From NCBI RefSeq assembly GCF_900187985.1, contig NZ_FZOA01000003.1:1-64000 (forward strand): a stretch of 64,000 bases of DNA. Direction: 5' to 3'. The position numbers were made by a program, and so were the translations under genes. The stretch comes from Methylobacillus rhizosphaerae. Lineage in GTDB: Bacteria > Pseudomonadota > Gammaproteobacteria > Burkholderiales > Methylophilaceae. The notes beneath the pieces were generated by a model, which did not search any database, was not told where the DNA came from, and saw nothing but the letters and a program-made list of their open reading frames with translations. Shown piece by piece: positions 23,619 to 33,679 of the stretch (the stretch's first letter is position 1; every line of letters begins with the position of its first letter).

Positions 23619-26600
23619 CCGATATATATGATTCATTAATGGATAGCGATAATAAAGCTCCCACTCCAGAGCAAGCCATTCCGCAAGTAGATATCTATGA
23701 CCAGTTAATGGACGCGGACATTGATGCAGGACAACAACGCACTGGACTGGTGCTGGATGTTGTCAGCGGAATCAATCCAGACAATGCAGCCAAGGCCAAG
23801 AAGTTGAGCCAGACTTTTGGACTTGCACCTGAGTCGGTAGAGAAAGATTTGCCAGAGTTCGAGCGCCGTGCACGTATACGTGAGAATCAAGCAATCCTCG
23901 CGGCCTCCCCTATTCTTGCCAGGCAGATATCCGACCCTGAATTTGCAAAATTGGCACAGGATGACACTGCCAATCTTTCGGGTATCGAAACATTATTAAG
24001 GTCTTTCAAGCGCGGGCTGACCTCTGGATTGCAAGGTAATGATGCATCAAACATTGATGAGTCTGCCCAAATTCTATCGCTGATTGACCAGGTCGAAAGT
24101 GGAGGCAGCGTTGATCAAAACAATCCCTATGCTTCATTGTTTTCCGGTGCCGGCAGTAATCCAGAAGCCCTTCAAAAGCTACGGCAGGCGCAACAATCCC
24201 GCTTGTCAGAAAATGCTGTGGAGTTTACTCAGCGAAGCGAACAATTAAAGGGTTTGGTGCCAACAGGAAGCTTGGCACAGTTCTACTCGGCCAATGGGTG
24301 GCGCGAAGCATTTTCAAGTCTTGCATCAAGCCCGTTCTCTATCGCAACCAACATTGTGCTGGAGTCTACCGGCCTGCTGACACCCTCCCTCCCATTTATC
24401 ATTGGAGGCGGTGTGGCTGGAGGTGCTCGCGGACTTGCGGCGCTCACGGGTACCACCTCTGCCAATGCCGAATACGGTACAGCAATTGCGGAAGGCATCC
24501 AGTTTGCAGGTATTGATGTGAATGACCCAGCAGCGGTTCAGGAGTTTGTTGCAACGCCTGAATTTGCAGAGCTGCGCAACCAGGCATTAATCAAAGCTGG
24601 TGTGGTCGGTGCATTTGATGCAGCAACAGCCGGACTGGCAGGCGTAAGAATCAGGCCATCTGCAGTTGGCAATGTTGCAGCACAAGGCGGGATTCAAGCA
24701 GCCGGCGGGGCTGCAGGTGAGGCAGTCGGGTCAGTTGCATCAGGTCAAGATATCAGCGCCAGTTCAGTGCTTGCCGAAGCAATCGGCGAACTTCCAACAG
24801 CAGTCATGGATGTTGCTGTCACAAGCGGAAAACAATTGCGCCTCAGACAAGCGCAAGCCATCCAGGCAGAACAAGGCGCACAGCTTATTGAGGGCCTGAA
24901 TGATCTGGCAGCATCTAGCAAAGTTCTGGCGCGTGACACTGAAACATTCGAGCAGTTTATTGCCCAGGCTGCAGAAGATGGCCCGGTTCAGCAAATATTC
25001 ATCGATGCCAATACCCTGATGCAGTCCGGCATTGCGGATCAAGTTGCAGCAATCTCCCCTGCCGTTGCAGCGCAATTGGATGAAGCCGTACAGACAGGCG
25101 GACAAATAGCCATCCCGGTTGAAGAGTACACAGCAAGGATTGCCCCATCTGAATTTTCTGCACTATTGCTTGACGATCTCAAGACGCAGCCTGAAGGTTT
25201 CAGTCGCGCTGAGGCGCAGGAATTTTTACAAAACGGTTTGCCTGCCTTGCAAGAGGAAATGCAGGCAGCGATCAACGAGGAAAGCAATACCGATATTTTT
25301 CGGGCATCCACGGAAACAGTTAAAGCTGACCTCAAAGCTCAGCTTGATAGCGCAGCCAGGTTCACACCGCAGGTAAACGATGCCTATGCATCCATGGTAT
25401 CAAACTGGTATGCCGTTGAAGCTGCAAGGATGGGCATTACCCCTGAAGAAATGTACAGCCAATACAAGCTGAACATTGTGGCTGAGAATGTTGCGGGGCC
25501 TCAGTTTGAGCAATCTCAAGACGCCCCAGCATTCCGCGAATGGTTCGGCGACAGTAAGGTGGTGGATGCAGATGGCAAGCCGCTGGTGGTGTATCACGAG
25601 ACGGATGCTGACTTTAGTGAGTTTCGCATAGAGGACGGTATCCGATCAGCCGGGGATGGTGAAATGCCAACCGGGGCATTTTTCAAGCCAACCCCGCGCA
25701 GCATAGGAGTATCGAATTCTGGACAGGTACAAATGCCGGTCTATCTCGCACTGCGCAATCCTCTAACTATCGCTAATCGAGAAGCGCTAACTAGACTGTA
25801 TTCTCAAGAAATAGAAGGATATGGGGCACTGGTAGAAAAAGAAAAAGAAATTAATACAAAATGGAAAGATGACCCCAGGACAGACTGGGCAACAGAAACA
25901 GAGGAAAGCCAACAAGAGTTTGATGAAGCCATTGCTCAATGGGAGGCAGAAATTAGGGCTGTCGCTACGGAACAGAAGGATATGGTTAACCAGTGGTTTT
26001 CTTCGCAACCATATGATGGTCTGATTGTGGAGAACGATGCCGGGTCTATGGGTAGGAGTACAAAAACTTACATAGCATTCAAACCCAACCAAATCAAATC
26101 CGCTACCGGAAACCGGGGCACGTTCGACCCTAACGACCCTAATATTCTGCATCAATCACCCATCTCCCCTACTCAGCAAGCCATGCAGAAATGGAAGGCC
26201 GCACTAGGTCGTGTGCAGGCGAACAACCTAGACTATGCCCCGAGGATGGATACACCTGCTGTGCTGCAGGAAATGGGGATTGGGAGTTCCAAACTGGATA
26301 TTCCAACACGGTACTTGCTGGCCATCCGTGAAAAACATCCTGACGTTCCCCTCTCCGTGTTTGAGAATCTGCCAACTTTACTGGCTGATCCGGTGTTTGT
26401 GCTGCCGCACAGAGAGGGTGGATTAACTGTAATATTAGATGAAAAAACGGATAGCGGATCTAGTATTGCAGTAGGCGTGCGTGACGGGCGCATTAGAACT
26501 ATCACACCTATTGACAACGCACCAACACAAACCGCCGAGCAACGGGTAGCGAATTGGATAGCTGCGGGGTTATCGCAAAAAGGAAAAATATACGCTAGAA

Positions 26601-29600
26601 ATAAAGAAACCCTCGACAAAGCGAGGGTTTCAAACGGGGCGTCTCCGGCGCTAATTGCCATGCAACGTGATCCCCGTAATGCGAGAAATATAATCACACG
26701 AGATAATCTTGTCAAGAAGCTTGGCAATGAATTTTATCAAGGCCCGCGCGGTGCCTTCAGTCCAGCCACCAATACCATTGCCCTGCTCAAGAATGCCGAC
26801 CTGTCCACTTTCCTGCATGAGTCTGGCCACTTCTTCCTGGAAGCAAAGTTCGATATTGCTGCCCAGCTTCAAGGAAAACAGGCTGCAGGAGAAACGCTCA
26901 CTACTGGTGAGCAATCTGCCCTGGATGATGCCGAGACTTTACTCAAGTGGTTTGATGTCAGCAACATCGCCACCTGGAACAGTATGTCAATCGAAGAACA
27001 AAGGCCAAGCCATGAGAAATTCGCGCGTGGATTCGAGGCCTATTTATATGAAGGTCGCGCACCAAACTTGGAGTTGCAAGGCATATTCCAGCGGTTCCGC
27101 GCATGGATGATCAACGTCTACAAGAATGTTGCAGCTCTGGATGTGCAATTGACGCCAGAGGTACGCAGTGTATTTGATCGCATGATGGCCACCAATGAGC
27201 AGATTGCATTGGCTGAGCAAGGCCGAAGCATGATGCCATTGTTTGCCAATCAGGAAGAGTCTGGAATGTCACCTGAGGAATATTCCAACTATCAGCTGCT
27301 CGGAGTTGACGCTACCAACCAGGCTATTCAGGAGCTGCAAGCCAAGAGCATACGTGATATGTCCTGGACAAATGCGCTCAAGGATAGAACCATCAAGCGC
27401 CTTAACCGGCAGGCCGCATCTGTGCGAAAAGGCATTAGGAAGGAAGTGCAGGAAGAACTGGAAGCCATGCCGATATTCCGCGCCATGCGGTGGCTGAAAT
27501 ATGGTGAGATGGTGGGCCAGGATGGGGAATCGGTCAAAGTCCCAGGCGGCAATAAACTCTCAATCCCCGCCCTGCGTGACATGTACCCGGAAAACGACCT
27601 GGTACCACTTGAGTGGAAATCTTTGGGCTATGGCTCATATGGCATGCTGGCAAATGATGGCCTGCATCCAGATATCGTTGCAGACCTGTTCGGCTTTACT
27701 TCGGGTGACCAACTGGTGCGCGAGTTGTTGGAGACGCCTGCCTTTAACGAAGCCGTAAATACAGAAACCAATGCCAGAATGTTGCAGCAGCATGGGGAAT
27801 TATCCGACCCGGAATCCATTGCGCGCGCAGCAGATGCAGCCATCCATAATGAAGTACGCGCGAGATACTTGACCACAGAAGCCAATACGTTAGCCAAGGC
27901 ATCAGGATCAAGAAAGGTGCTCGCATCAGCTGCACGACAGCTGGCCCAGGACATGATTGCCAGGCTTAAGATACGCAACATCAAGCCAGGTCAATACACC
28001 AACGCAGAAACCAGGGCCGCTCGCAATGCTGAACGTGCGTTGAGGTCTGGTGACGTTGCTACGGCTGCTACAGAAAAACGTAACCAACTGATCCAGAACT
28101 ATGCCGCAAAAGCAGCGTACAACGCCCAGGAAGAGGTTGATAAAGGCTTGCGCTATTTGAACAATTTCAACGGCAATATCAAGAGCCTTGACGCTGATTA
28201 TGCTGACCAGATTGATGCATTACTTGAGCGTTTCGATTTACGTCGAGGTCAAAGCAACCGCTCAGTTGATCGCAGGGTCAGCCTGGCTGAGTGGATCAAC
28301 TCTCAGCGCGAAGCCGGAATAGAGCCGGATATACCACAAGAGTTGATCAACGAAGCATTCAGAACGTCATACAAGAACATGACGCTTGAAGAATTCCGAG
28401 GCCTTGTTGATAGCGTCAAACAGATTGAACACCTGGGCAGGCTCAAGCATAAGTTGCTCACAGCAGCAGATAACCGTGCATATGAAGCAGTACGTGATGA
28501 GATTGCCGCCGGCATATCTGCCAATGCTACGGGCAAAAAAGCCGATACCAGAAGTGCCACCACCAATGCTGGACGCATTATTCAGAGCCTAAAGCGATTC
28601 TGGGCAGCACATATCAAAGCCGCAACCTGGGCATATGTGATGGACGGTGGCAGAGATGGTGGTCCTGTGTGGGAATACTTCATCCGCTCAGCGAATGAGC
28701 GCGGGGACATGGAAACCACCATGCGGGCGGAAGCCACTGAGCGGCTGACTGAAATTATGGCCCCCGTTCTCAAGGCTGGTTCCATGAGGCGCAAGGCTCA
28801 CTACACAACCATTGATCGCGGATTGACCAAAGAGTCGGTGTTTGCCATTGCATTGAACATGGGAAATGAGGGAAACACACAACGTCTGCTTGGCGGTGAA
28901 GGCTGGACAATCGACCAGGTGGCACCAATTTTACAATCCTTGACCGAAAGTGACTGGAAGGCAGTGCAGTCAATATGGGATTACATCGAATCATACAGAC
29001 CTCAAATCGCAGCCAAAGAAAGAAGGATTTACGGTAAAGAACCAGACTGGGTGGAGCCACGACCTTTTAATATCACCACTGCAGATGGCAAGACAATCCA
29101 CATAAAGGGTGGATATTACCCTATCAAATATGACCCAATGGCCAGTCAACGAGCCGAAGAAAACGCAGATGCAGAAACCGCAAAACGTCAGTTGCAAGGA
29201 GCTTTCACAACAGCTACAACTCGTCGCAGCTTCACAAAATCACGTGTTGATGAAGTACAGGGCCGTCCGCTGTTGTATACGATTGATGGGGTGTATTCAG
29301 GGGTGAACGATGTCATCCATGATCTGGCATGGCACGAATGGTTGATTGATGCCAACCGTTTATTGCGCTCACATTCCATCGATACTGCGATGCGCAACTC
29401 ATATGGACCTGAGGCCAAGCAACAATTCAAGACCTGGGTGCAGGACATCGCTGAAGGTGAAAGAGGTGCGGCTAACGCTGTAGAAGCAGCAGCATCAAGA
29501 TTGCGCCAAGGTGTGAGCGTTTCTGGTCTTGGATTTAACATCGTTTCAGCAGCCATGCAGGTACTAGGTTTAACTCAATCTATCGTGCGTATTGGCCCCG

Positions 29601-30511
29601 CATGGATGGGGCGCGGTATTGCAAAATATATTGCAAATCCTGTCGTCCTCTCCCGCCAGGTAAACGATATGTCAGATTTTATGGCAAACCGTTCACGCAC
29701 AAGATTCCGCGAGCTGAACGAGTTGCGCAATCGGGTTCAAGGGCAAACTATATTCAATGAATACGTGGGCCGTTATGCCTATTTTCTGATGATGCGTTTT
29801 CAGATGGCTGTAGATGTCCCCACTTGGTGGGGAGCTTACGAGAAAGCTATTGCGGATGGCAATGTAGAAACCAGAGCAATTCAACTTGCAGATCAGGCAG
29901 TGATTGACTCTCAAGGGGGCGGTCAAACTAAAGACCTTGCAGCGATAGAACGTGGCGGCCCTATGGCGAGGTTATTTACTGTTTTCTATTCATTCATGAA
30001 TACAGCATTTAATCTTGGTATTGCCAAGACTATGACAGCCAACACTCCTGCCAAGCGTGCAAGGCTGGCTGCTGATTACCTGTTGCTCTATGTCATTCCA
30101 TCGGCACTTGGATTCGCAATGAAAGAAGCCCTAACACCAGGCGGTGACGATGATTGGGATATGGAAAAAATTGCCCGATCCCTTGCCGCTGAACAAATCA
30201 GTTACTTAATGGGAATGATGGTTATTGCCAGAGAGTTCAGTGAAGTATCCAAAATCATCACCGGCGCTGAAGGGGCAAGAAACTATCAGGGCCCTGCAGG
30301 CCTCAGGGTAATCAGTGACTCACTGAAACTTGCTCAACAAGCCAGCCAAGGTGAATTTGATGACGCCTTTAGGAAAGCGCTGGTTAATGTTGTTGGCTCC
30401 CTGGCGGGACTACCTGCCGCACAGGTAAATAGGTCTATTACAGGAGCCATTGCACTGCAAGAGGGGGAAACAGATAGCACAAGAGCACTTCTATTCGGAT
30501 ACCGACAATAA
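23615..30511 (+). CDS. Giant ejected polyvalent protein (gp16-like), 2298 aa
   Basis: Domains in order. The N-terminal helical region (to about 230) is followed by a glycine-rich hydrophobic stretch (about 240-285). An ART-PolyVal-like domain spans about 640-845 (WFGDSKVVDADGKPLVVYHE to FDPNDPNILHQ). A MuF/barnase-like region follows (about 870-1020). A zincin-type motif HESGH lies near 1067, with EKFARGFEAYL downstream. Then come long helices and a hydrophobic C-terminal part (about 1970-2190). Position equals T7 gp16, so it is probably ejected with the DNA; the enzymatic domains would act in the host cytoplasm. No lytic transglycosylase domain is obvious. Domain names rest on pattern recognition. 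Confidence 0.75.
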   Translation: MTDIYDSLMDSDNKAPTPEQAIPQVDIYDQLMDADIDAGQQRTGLVLDVVSGINPDNAAKAKKLSQTFGLAPESVEKDLPEFERRARIRENQAILAASPILARQISDPEFAKLAQDDTANLSGIETLLRSFKRGLTSGLQGNDASNIDESAQILSLIDQVESGGSVDQNNPYASLFSGAGSNPEALQKLRQAQQSRLSENAVEFTQRSEQLKGLVPTGSLAQFYSANGWREAFSSLASSPFSIATNIVLESTGLLTPSLPFIIGGGVAGGARGLAALTGTTSANAEYGTAIAEGIQFAGIDVNDPAAVQEFVATPEFAELRNQALIKAGVVGAFDAATAGLAGVRIRPSAVGNVAAQGGIQAAGGAAGEAVGSVASGQDISASSVLAEAIGELPTAVMDVAVTSGKQLRLRQAQAIQAEQGAQLIEGLNDLAASSKVLARDTETFEQFIAQAAEDGPVQQIFIDANTLMQSGIADQVAAISPAVAAQLDEAVQTGGQIAIPVEEYTARIAPSEFSALLLDDLKTQPEGFSRAEAQEFLQNGLPALQEEMQAAINEESNTDIFRASTETVKADLKAQLDSAARFTPQVNDAYASMVSNWYAVEAARMGITPEEMYSQYKLNIVAENVAGPQFEQSQDAPAFREWFGDSKVVDADGKPLVVYHETDADFSEFRIEDGIRSAGDGEMPTGAFFKPTPRSIGVSNSGQVQMPVYLALRNPLTIANREALTRLYSQEIEGYGALVEKEKEINTKWKDDPRTDWATETEESQQEFDEAIAQWEAEIRAVATEQKDMVNQWFSSQPYDGLIVENDAGSMGRSTKTYIAFKPNQIKSATGNRGTFDPNDPNILHQSPISPTQQAMQKWKAALGRVQANNLDYAPRMDTPAVLQEMGIGSSKLDIPTRYLLAIREKHPDVPLSVFENLPTLLADPVFVLPHREGGLTVILDEKTDSGSSIAVGVRDGRIRTITPIDNAPTQTAEQRVANWIAAGLSQKGKIYARNKETLDKARVSNGASPALIAMQRDPRNARNIITRDNLVKKLGNEFYQGPRGAFSPATNTIALLKNADLSTFLHESGHFFLEAKFDIAAQLQGKQAAGETLTTGEQSALDDAETLLKWFDVSNIATWNSMSIEEQRPSHEKFARGFEAYLYEGRAPNLELQGIFQRFRAWMINVYKNVAALDVQLTPEVRSVFDRMMATNEQIALAEQGRSMMPLFANQEESGMSPEEYSNYQLLGVDATNQAIQELQAKSIRDMSWTNALKDRTIKRLNRQAASVRKGIRKEVQEELEAMPIFRAMRWLKYGEMVGQDGESVKVPGGNKLSIPALRDMYPENDLVPLEWKSLGYGSYGMLANDGLHPDIVADLFGFTSGDQLVRELLETPAFNEAVNTETNARMLQQHGELSDPESIARAADAAIHNEVRARYLTTEANTLAKASGSRKVLASAARQLAQDMIARLKIRNIKPGQYTNAETRAARNAERALRSGDVATAATEKRNQLIQNYAAKAAYNAQEEVDKGLRYLNNFNGNIKSLDADYADQIDALLERFDLRRGQSNRSVDRRVSLAEWINSQREAGIEPDIPQELINEAFRTSYKNMTLEEFRGLVDSVKQIEHLGRLKHKLLTAADNRAYEAVRDEIAAGISANATGKKADTRSATTNAGRIIQSLKRFWAAHIKAATWAYVMDGGRDGGPVWEYFIRSANERGDMETTMRAEATERLTEIMAPVLKAGSMRRKAHYTTIDRGLTKESVFAIALNMGNEGNTQRLLGGEGWTIDQVAPILQSLTESDWKAVQSIWDYIESYRPQIAAKERRIYGKEPDWVEPRPFNITTADGKTIHIKGGYYPIKYDPMASQRAEENADAETAKRQLQGAFTTATTRRSFTKSRVDEVQGRPLLYTIDGVYSGVNDVIHDLAWHEWLIDANRLLRSHSIDTAMRNSYGPEAKQQFKTWVQDIAEGERGAANAVEAAASRLRQGVSVSGLGFNIVSAAMQVLGLTQSIVRIGPAWMGRGIAKYIANPVVLSRQVNDMSDFMANRSRTRFRELNELRNRVQGQTIFNEYVGRYAYFLMMRFQMAVDVPTWWGAYEKAIADGNVETRAIQLADQAVIDSQGGGQTKDLAAIERGGPMARLFTVFYSFMNTAFNLGIAKTMTANTPAKRARLAADYLLLYVIPSALGFAMKEALTPGGDDDWDMEKIARSLAAEQISYLMGMMVIAREFSEVSKIITGAEGARNYQGPAGLRVISDSLKLAQQASQGEFDDAFRKALVNVVGSLAGLPAAQVNRSITGAIALQEGETDSTRALLFGYRQ
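26606..26631. other. Perfect 10-bp terminator-like hairpin inside the giant gene
   Basis: GAAACCCTCG (26606-26615), loop ACAAAG, CGAGGGTTTC (26622-26631). It lies within the coding frame between the MuF-like and zincin regions and is not followed by a T-run. It may be a relic of a module junction, an RNA structure or chance. Confidence 0.55.
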
Positions 30512-30513
30512 GC

Positions 30514-30564
30514 GGTGCGCGTATCTCACCCCCCAGGAGATAGCCTACACAGGCATCTTCCTGG
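30514..30564 (+). promoter_or_regulatory. Late intergenic element, copy 4
   Basis: GGTGCGCGTATCT at 30514-30526, right after the giant gene. A hairpin follows: 30533-30545 (CCAGGAGATAGCC) with 30552-30564 (GGCATCTTCCTGG). Its 3' arm overlaps the GGAG ribosome site of the tail-fibre gene (GTG 30574). Confidence 0.62.
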
Positions 30565-30573
30565 AGTATCAAC

Positions 30574-32793
30574 GTGACAATATCAAGCGAGAACAGAAAA
30601 GCTGGCCCCTATGACGGGGATGGGATATCCACCGAGTTCCCATTTGCGTTCAAAGTATTCTCTGCATCTGACTTGCTGGTTATCCGCACTACTCCCGAGG
30701 GGGTAGAAAGTACGCTTGCTGGCGATGGGTCAGACTATTCAGTCACTCTCAACGCTAACCAAAATGTCTCGCCCGGTGGAACTATCATCCTGACATCGGT
30801 TCTGGATGATGATTTTCTGCTGACAATCACAAGCAAACTGCCAAACCTCCAGCCAACGGACATCACCAATCAAGGTGGATTTTATCCGCAAGTGGTGAAC
30901 GCCTCTCTTGATCGACTCACCATCCTGATTCAGCAGCTTGCCGAAGGTTTAAGCCGCGCGATCAAGGTACCGATATCATCGGATGAAGATGCAACCCCAG
31001 ATGCATTAATGGCACAACTGCAAGCTGCAATTGAAGCGGCCAGTAATAGTGCGGGAGCTGCGGAGAACTCTGCGCTGCAGGCAGCGATTTCAGAGGCTAA
31101 TGCGCTTCTGGATGCGATACGCGCTGAGGATGCCGCTGCACAAGCCGAGGATGCAGCTAGCCGGGCGGAAGCAACTTCCGGTCGGTCTTTTATAGATGAA
31201 GCCACGATGATGGCGGCAACTCCTGTGGAAATCGGAGAGCGTGTTGTTGTCACCAATGACCCGAATGACTCACCAGAAAACCCAGTTAATGGTGTGTGGG
31301 TCGCTACTGGAACGGGGGTTGGGGACTGGACGCGCTCTGAATGGCAGACCGCCACGAGAGCGGAAGTCGATGATTTAACTGTACGCGTCAATGGCGTTGA
31401 CAGCAGAACCGAAGGAATCAATTCTCAAACTGAGTCTGTCCACCCGTATGAAATTGTTGATGCCGCGGGGAAAACACCATTTTATATAACTGATGTTGGA
31501 GTCACTACTATGCCAGGAGGAGCAGAAACGGTAAGAGTGGAGTCTCCAAATATCGTGCTTAATGGCCTTGATCGAATTGTTGGCTCTGAGTCGAGCGACC
31601 CTTATCCGCATTTGGAAATGGATCGAAACGGTCGTGTGCTGTGGGCAACACTGCCAGGAACTGGGGAGAAGCTATACCTCGGTTTTCCGCTACACAATCA
31701 CCGGGGACCCTTGTCGGGTGATTTTTTTGCCATCGGCGACAGTATCACTGCTTACGGCGTGGCCTGGTCTGGCGCCAATGCTTCTGGCACTAGTTATTCC
31801 CCTTGTCTTAATGACCAGTCTTGGCATGCATGGGCCTCCATGAAAACCAAAGGCAGGCTCCGGCTCACAGGCATTTCAGCCACTGGTGGGTACACAGTCA
31901 CACAGGTTAAAAATGTACATTTGCCAAATGCCATTGTAGCAAAACCCACCTTCTGTGTTGTCATGTGCGGACGTAACGACATTGTTCAAGGTCTTGATAT
32001 TGACACAGTGACGATCCCTGCATTCAAGAGCATCTTTCTGCAACTTCGTAGAGCCGGAATCATTCCGGTGGTTTGCACAATGAGTGCTCATGGCAACTCA
32101 TCTAATAACACTCGACGTATAGCAGAGCATCGACTGAATGCGTGGCTACGCGCTTATGCCAAGCAATACGCTCTGCCTTTTGTAGACTTGCATCGATATA
32201 CAGTAGATCCTCTGACTGGTGACTGGATCAGCGGCTATAACCAGGATGTATCGCATCCGAATGGCACCGGTGCCAGTGCTATGGGTGATGCTCTCATAGC
32301 AGGCTTGGAAGACTGGACAGCGACTACTTGGACTGCGCGAGCAGATGAACAGATCGCAGCCGGGCTATCTCAGAATTTGATTCAAAACGCCCTGTTTTTG
32401 ACAAACGATGGTATCAACCCTACGGATTGGACTATTTCCACGGAGGGAACATCAGTCATTGAAACTGATGCAGAGGTGAAGGGTAATGTCTGGACATTTT
32501 CAGATCAGGAATCGTATCTAACTGTTGCTGCAACTACAGGTCAACGCATGCAGCTAGGTTTTTTTGCGAAGACGGCCAGTCAGTTTGATTGTTACGTCGT
32601 GGCTGGTGACTCGTCGTCAACTACAAATCTTGCTGGTATCCGAAATTGGAAAACGAACATATCCGATTTAGGGTATTTCAGCTACGAGTTCGTGGTTCCA
32701 GATGGCATTACTCAATTAACTGTCAAGACTAAAGCTGCAAGTGCTGCTTGCTCACTTGCACAGATATCACTCATAAAATTAACGGAGATTTAA
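30574..32793 (+). CDS. Tail fibre/spike with SGNH esterase domain, 739 aa
   Basis: The N-terminal ~130 residues (GPYDGDGISTEFPFAFKVF ... LPNLQPTDITNQG) match the virion-attachment domain of T7-like fibres. An alanine-rich coiled coil follows (about 145-210). The region about 385-585 is an SGNH/GDSL hydrolase: GDSITAYG with nucleophile Ser, GRND, and the catalytic Asp/His in DVSHPNGTG. The C-terminal ~150 residues look like a carbohydrate-binding beta sandwich. It probably binds and deacetylates host surface polysaccharide. GTG start. Confidence 0.82.
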   Translation: MTISSENRKAGPYDGDGISTEFPFAFKVFSASDLLVIRTTPEGVESTLAGDGSDYSVTLNANQNVSPGGTIILTSVLDDDFLLTITSKLPNLQPTDITNQGGFYPQVVNASLDRLTILIQQLAEGLSRAIKVPISSDEDATPDALMAQLQAAIEAASNSAGAAENSALQAAISEANALLDAIRAEDAAAQAEDAASRAEATSGRSFIDEATMMAATPVEIGERVVVTNDPNDSPENPVNGVWVATGTGVGDWTRSEWQTATRAEVDDLTVRVNGVDSRTEGINSQTESVHPYEIVDAAGKTPFYITDVGVTTMPGGAETVRVESPNIVLNGLDRIVGSESSDPYPHLEMDRNGRVLWATLPGTGEKLYLGFPLHNHRGPLSGDFFAIGDSITAYGVAWSGANASGTSYSPCLNDQSWHAWASMKTKGRLRLTGISATGGYTVTQVKNVHLPNAIVAKPTFCVVMCGRNDIVQGLDIDTVTIPAFKSIFLQLRRAGIIPVVCTMSAHGNSSNNTRRIAEHRLNAWLRAYAKQYALPFVDLHRYTVDPLTGDWISGYNQDVSHPNGTGASAMGDALIAGLEDWTATTWTARADEQIAAGLSQNLIQNALFLTNDGINPTDWTISTEGTSVIETDAEVKGNVWTFSDQESYLTVAATTGQRMQLGFFAKTASQFDCYVVAGDSSSTTNLAGIRNWKTNISDLGYFSYEFVVPDGITQLTVKTKAASAACSLAQISLIKLTEI

Positions 32794-32795
32794 CC

Positions 32796-33503
32796 ATGCG
32801 TCTTATTCTAGACACAGTCATCAACAACAGCGACCTGCCGCTTGTTGATCCTGCTATGCAGCTTGTGCGTCCATCTGCCCTGGCCGTGTACGACATGCTT
32901 TCAAATAAAGACAAGTCGGGCAATACCACTCTTGGCTTCAGTGGAACGTTCAGCGCAGAGGGCGCAGTACTCGATACTGTAGATCGAGTGATTAATACGA
33001 ACGTGATAGAACAAGATGAAATTTCGATTCTTATCTGTTGCAATCTCGTTCAGCGTGCTGGCGTTGCGTTCTCGGTTGTATCAAATATGACGCCTGCGAC
33101 TGCTCCCTTCCTAGGTTTTAGAAATATTTCTACTACCAGCGATTCAGGAACGCTTGCTGTTGCAACTGGCCTCGCATCACCTAATCAGGCGGTTACCATA
33201 ACATCTCAGCTCATCGGCGCATGGACAAGTCGGGTGCTTCGTATAAAAAACTCAGAAGTCTCAACTATTACTCGCTCAGGCACGGTAACGCAGGCGGCTT
33301 TGACGAATCGTGCAAAAAATGTGGCGGTGCCCATATATGTTAATGCGCTTGATGCATCTGTTGCGGCTGGAGTTAAGACGGGCACAACAGGAACCGTTGG
33401 GCTTTTTGCGGCTTACTCTGAATATCTAAGCGATAGTGATGCTATAGGGTTAATGAATATTTCAGCGCAGATCATGGCCGATCGCGGTGTGACCTTACCT
33501 TAA
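32796..33503 (+). CDS. Tail fibre-associated protein, 235 aa
   Basis: ATG 32796 follows ACGGAGATT, 2 bp after the fibre stop. The product is beta-rich and lectin-like (TLGFSGTFSAEGAVLDTVDR ... GTVGLFAAYSEYLSDSDAI), resembling LamG-type accessory tail proteins encoded after fibres. It could be a second receptor-binding module. Function is assigned from position only. Confidence 0.6.
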   Translation: MRLILDTVINNSDLPLVDPAMQLVRPSALAVYDMLSNKDKSGNTTLGFSGTFSAEGAVLDTVDRVINTNVIEQDEISILICCNLVQRAGVAFSVVSNMTPATAPFLGFRNISTTSDSGTLAVATGLASPNQAVTITSQLIGAWTSRVLRIKNSEVSTITRSGTVTQAALTNRAKNVAVPIYVNALDASVAAGVKTGTTGTVGLFAAYSEYLSDSDAIGLMNISAQIMADRGVTLP

Positions 33504-33511
33504 GGTAACCC

Positions 33512-33679
33512 ATGGACAACACTGAAATATCCCACCCAGTAATCAAGGTAATCTCCGTCTGGGCAGCAGTCGGGATTACCTCTTGGGCTGACTTCGCTGC
33601 TTTCCTCGCCGCCGTCTACTCCTTGATCTTGATATGCGAATGGGTGTGGAAGAAGGTACAGAGTCTCCGCAATGGCTAG
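33512..33679 (+). CDS. Putative holin, 55 aa
   Basis: Starts MDNTEISHPVIKVISVWAA. Two closely spaced hydrophobic segments (VIKVISVWAAVGI and FAAFLAAVYSLILICEWVW) and a basic tail KKVQSLRNG fit a small holin with two membrane spans. It directly precedes and overlaps the endolysin gene by 8 bp, the standard lysis cassette order. It controls the timing of lysis. Confidence 0.75.
   Translation: MDNTEISHPVIKVISVWAAVGITSWADFAAFLAAVYSLILICEWVWKKVQSLRNG

Noticed and set aside
30574-33503. Diversity-generating retroelement as in phage BPP-1
   Set aside because: No reverse transcriptase gene or template/variable repeat pair was seen; only structural genes resemble BPP-1.
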